DNA from: Microcaldota archaeon
Lineage (GTDB): Archaea; Micrarchaeota; Micrarchaeia; Micrarchaeales; Micrarchaeaceae
NCBI GenBank assembly: GCA_021828345.1
Contig: JAJZJI010000065.1
Coordinates: forward strand, 1-6,724
Direction of reading: 5' to 3'
Length of the DNA: 6,724 nucleotides
In this document: piece after piece, positions 4,742 through 6,724 of the stretch
How positions within the stretch are numbered: position 1 is the stretch's first letter
How the letters are laid out: each line of letters opens with the position of its first letter
Notes under the pieces: model-generated
Told to the model about the DNA's origin: nothing
What the model saw: only the letters and a program-made list of their open reading frames with translations
Database searches by the model: none
Program-made: the position numbers and the translations under genes

Positions 4742-6061
4742 ATGTCTAATAGAAAAAAAGTTATAATAATTGGGGCGGCTGGTAGAGATTTTCATAATTT
4801 TAACGTTCTTTTTAGAGATAATAAAGATTATGATGTAGTGGCGTTCACTGCAAATCAAATTCCATATATATCAGATAGAGTGTATCCAAAAGAATTGAGC
4901 GGAAGTCTATATAAAAATGGGATTAAAATTTATGATGAATCAGAGCTACAAAATTTAATAATAAAAAACAATGTAGATATATCAATAATGTCATATAGCG
5001 ATCTCCCATACAATGAGGTAATGAAAAAATGCAGTATTGTAAATGCAGCAGGTTCTGACTTTTGGCTTGTTGCACCTGAAAAAACTATGTTAAAATCCAA
5101 AAAACCGATAATTGCAATATGTGCGGTTAGAACAGGATGTGGAAAGAGCCAAACATCAAGATACGTTGCGAAAAAATTACGAGATATGGGAAAGCGTGTT
5201 ATATTAATCAGACATCCTATGCCGTATGGCGTACTAAAAGATCAGATAAACGAGCGATTTGAAAAATTAAGCGATCTTGATAAGTACAAAACAACTATAG
5301 AGGAGAGAGAGGATTATGAACCACATATAAAAAATAATTTTGTAATATATGCAGGAGTTGATTACGAAAAGATACTAAGATCCGCAGAGAAGGAGGCTGA
5401 TATTATAATATGGGATGGTGGGAATAATGATGCTCCTTTTATAAAACCAGATCTTTTTATAACAGTTGCAGATCCATTAAGAGCGGGAAATGAACTTACG
5501 TATTACCCTGGTGAAATTGTTGCGCGTATGGCGGATGTTATAATAATAAATAAAGTAAATTCAGCAACAAAAAAAGAACTCTCGTTATTAGAATACGATA
5601 TTAAAAGCATAAATAAAACTGCAGATATCATATATGCCAACTCTTTAGTTATGCCGGATAAACCTGGGATGATTCATGGAAAGACGGCGCTTGTAATAGA
5701 GGATGGTCCAACAATAACACATGGAGGCATGAGATTTGGAGCTGGAATGATTGCAGCAAAGAATAATAATGCGAAAATAATATCAGCAAAAAAATATGCT
5801 GTTGGAGAGATAAAAAAGACATTTGAAAAATACACACGACTTGAGTTAGAACTTCCAGCAATGGGGTATAGTCCAGAGCAGATAAGAGACCTTAAAACTA
5901 CAATAAATAATGCAAAGTGCGATATTGTAATATCTGCAACACCTACGCGCCTTGACAGCATTATAAAAATAAATAAACCATTTATACAGGTGAACTACGA
6001 ATTGCAACCAAGAGATAGTAAATTTGATAAAATATTAGAAAATTTTGCCAAAAAAAGTTGA
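4742..6061 (+). CDS. COG2403 predicted GTPase, cyclic 2,3-diphosphoglycerate synthetase-like
   Basis: The 439-residue protein matches the COG2403 family across its length. Residues 1-115 form a Rossmann-like lobe with the signature IIIGAAGRDFHNFNVLFRD (8-26) and FTANQIP. Residues 120-330 form the P-loop lobe: KSKKPIIAICAVRTGCGKSQ (118-137) with a Walker A-like loop ending GCGKS, RHPMPYG (157-163), the EEREDYEPHI block (187-196), a Walker B-like IIIWDGGNND (221-230, Asp225), VADPLRAGNE, and INKVNSA (269-275) at the NKxD position. VIEDGPTITHGGM (318-330) and LPAMGYSPEQIRDL (371-384) are further family blocks. Relatives are often annotated as cyclic 2,3-diphosphoglycerate synthetase, which closes 2,3-DPG into a cyclic anhydride with ATP in methanogens, but activity of this branch is not established to my knowledge. 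The guanine-specificity Asp of NKxD is Asn here. It sits 4 nt before a carbamoyltransferase gene, implying coupled expression and a possible link to carbamoyl phosphate or citrulline metabolism. Confidence 0.88.
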   Translation: MSNRKKVIIIGAAGRDFHNFNVLFRDNKDYDVVAFTANQIPYISDRVYPKELSGSLYKNGIKIYDESELQNLIIKNNVDISIMSYSDLPYNEVMKKCSIVNAAGSDFWLVAPEKTMLKSKKPIIAICAVRTGCGKSQTSRYVAKKLRDMGKRVILIRHPMPYGVLKDQINERFEKLSDLDKYKTTIEEREDYEPHIKNNFVIYAGVDYEKILRSAEKEADIIIWDGGNNDAPFIKPDLFITVADPLRAGNELTYYPGEIVARMADVIIINKVNSATKKELSLLEYDIKSINKTADIIYANSLVMPDKPGMIHGKTALVIEDGPTITHGGMRFGAGMIAAKNNNAKIISAKKYAVGEIKKTFEKYTRLELELPAMGYSPEQIRDLKTTINNAKCDIVISATPTRLDSIIKINKPFIQVNYELQPRDSKFDKILENFAKKS

Positions 6062-6065
6062 TGAT

Positions 6066-6724
6066 ATGAATATTATAACTCACAAAGATTTGAAAGTAAA
6101 TACCATTAAAAGAATTTTTGATATATCGGATAGCATCGCTTCTGGAAAGATTAGAAGGTTAAAGAATGATCCTACAATCGCTCTATTTTTTGCTGAGGCA
6201 TCCACACGAACAAGAGTATCATTTGAAGTTGCAGCAACAAAGCTTGGCTGCAAATCTATTTACATTGATGCACACACATCACAGGCATCAAGAGGTGAGG
6301 AGCTTGCTGACACAGCTAAAATACTTAGCTTATACTGCGACTATATTGCCGTAAGGATAAATGAACATGATAAATTAGAAGCTATGGCAAATGCGGCGAG
6401 TATACCTGTAATAAATGCACTAACGCACCTAGAGCATCCAACACAAGCATTAGCAGATTGTTATACTATAAAAACAATAAAAAAGGGCATAAAAGGACTT
6501 AAGATTTCATTAATTGGAGATACTGCCCAAAACACATTTAATTCTTTAATGGTAACAGCCGCAAAGCTAGGGGCGGATATCTCTTTAGTAGGTCCAAAGA
6601 GTATACAACCAAATAGCATTTATGTAAATGAAGCAAAAAAGTATTCGAATGTTTATATTAACTCTGATATAAAAAAAGGTATTGAAAATTCGGATATTAT
6701 ATATACAGACACCTTTGTTAGTAT
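6066..6724 (+). CDS. argF: Ornithine carbamoyltransferase-type enzyme, cut by window end
   Basis: The 219 visible residues are an aspartate/ornithine carbamoyltransferase missing the last third. The carbamoyl-phosphate site shows ASTRTRVSFE (45-54), ARG97 in IAVRIN, and HPTQ (124-127). The second domain begins with ISLIGDTAQNTFNS (147-160), with Asn156 where ornithine enzymes bind the amino acid, and ends with YTDTFVS (213-219), the Y-T-D-x-W-V-S ornithine motif. RGEELADTA (76-84) is also ornithine-type. HPTQALAD has Thr where most ornithine enzymes have Cys (HPCQ), and FFAEASTRTR resembles the aspartate enzymes, so the call leans on the second domain. The enzyme would make citrulline and phosphate from carbamoyl phosphate and ornithine, or run in reverse in arginine breakdown. 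Start is the ATG at 6066, 4 nt after the stop of the COG2403 gene; an ATG at 6061 closes after two codons. Confidence 0.88.
   Translation, partial: MNIITHKDLKVNTIKRIFDISDSIASGKIRRLKNDPTIALFFAEASTRTRVSFEVAATKLGCKSIYIDAHTSQASRGEELADTAKILSLYCDYIAVRINEHDKLEAMANAASIPVINALTHLEHPTQALADCYTIKTIKKGIKGLKISLIGDTAQNTFNSLMVTAAKLGADISLVGPKSIQPNSIYVNEAKKYSNVYINSDIKKGIENSDIIYTDTFVS

Noticed and set aside
5649..5961. Two overlapping minus-strand frames of 70 and 95 codons
   Set aside because: They lie opposite the well-conserved C-terminal part of the COG2403 gene and encode no recognisable motif; low-complexity Leu/Ser/Phe-rich shadows of an AT-rich gene.
6166..6354. Plus-strand 62-codon frame
   Set aside because: It is out of frame inside the carbamoyltransferase gene, over the segment encoding STRTR and the following conserved blocks, and its His/Leu/Gln-rich product looks like a shadow.

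Overview
This is an AT-rich window that reads most naturally as an archaeal chromosome fragment, possibly from a small-genome (DPANN, Micrarchaeota/Parvarchaeota-like) or Thermoplasmatales-like lineage; the lineage is inference. Supporting signs are TATA-like boxes about 25-30 nt upstream of many starts (short-leader or leaderless mRNAs), an N-terminally anchored surface protein with nine N-glycosylation sequons, a minimal one-domain Ogt, and heavy ATA/AGA codon use. Pointing the other way is an IspE-like kinase, an enzyme of the bacterial MEP isoprenoid pathway. No rRNA, tRNA, CRISPR array or insertion sequence was recognised.

Layout. Positions 1-280 (minus) hold the 5' part of an SPW-repeat membrane protein in DNA of about 53% G+C, much richer than the rest. 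At about 335-345 composition drops abruptly, exactly where a YdeI/OmpD-associated-type gene (341-679, minus) ends early without its usual C-terminal domain. After an AT-rich spacer with small repeats (680-866) come two minus-strand genes: a membrane-anchored, probably secreted protein of unknown function (867-1715) and the IspE-like GHMP kinase (1758-2558, TTG start). A divergent promoter region (2559-2644) separates these from the plus-strand genes: a VOC/glyoxalase-like protein (2645-3028), a one-domain O6-alkylguanine-DNA alkyltransferase (3080-3388), a CPA2/Kef-type cation:proton antiporter split by a -1 frameshift at a GGGGG run (3471-4684), a COG2403/cyclic-2,3-diphosphoglycerate-synthetase-like P-loop protein (4742-6061) and, 4 nt later, an ornithine-carbamoyltransferase-type enzyme cut by the window end (6066-6724).

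How the genes work together. The only convincing operon is the COG2403 protein plus the transcarbamoylase, which suggests a shared role in carbamoyl-phosphate, citrulline or arginine metabolism. The other plus-strand genes each have a promoter-like box and look like separate units (detoxification, DNA repair, ion homeostasis). The strongest candidates for new biology are the role of the COG2403 partner and the substrate of the IspE-like kinase, whose conserved substrate-site Tyr is Met. The frameshifted antiporter and the truncation at a composition break should first be tested as sequencing or assembly artefacts.
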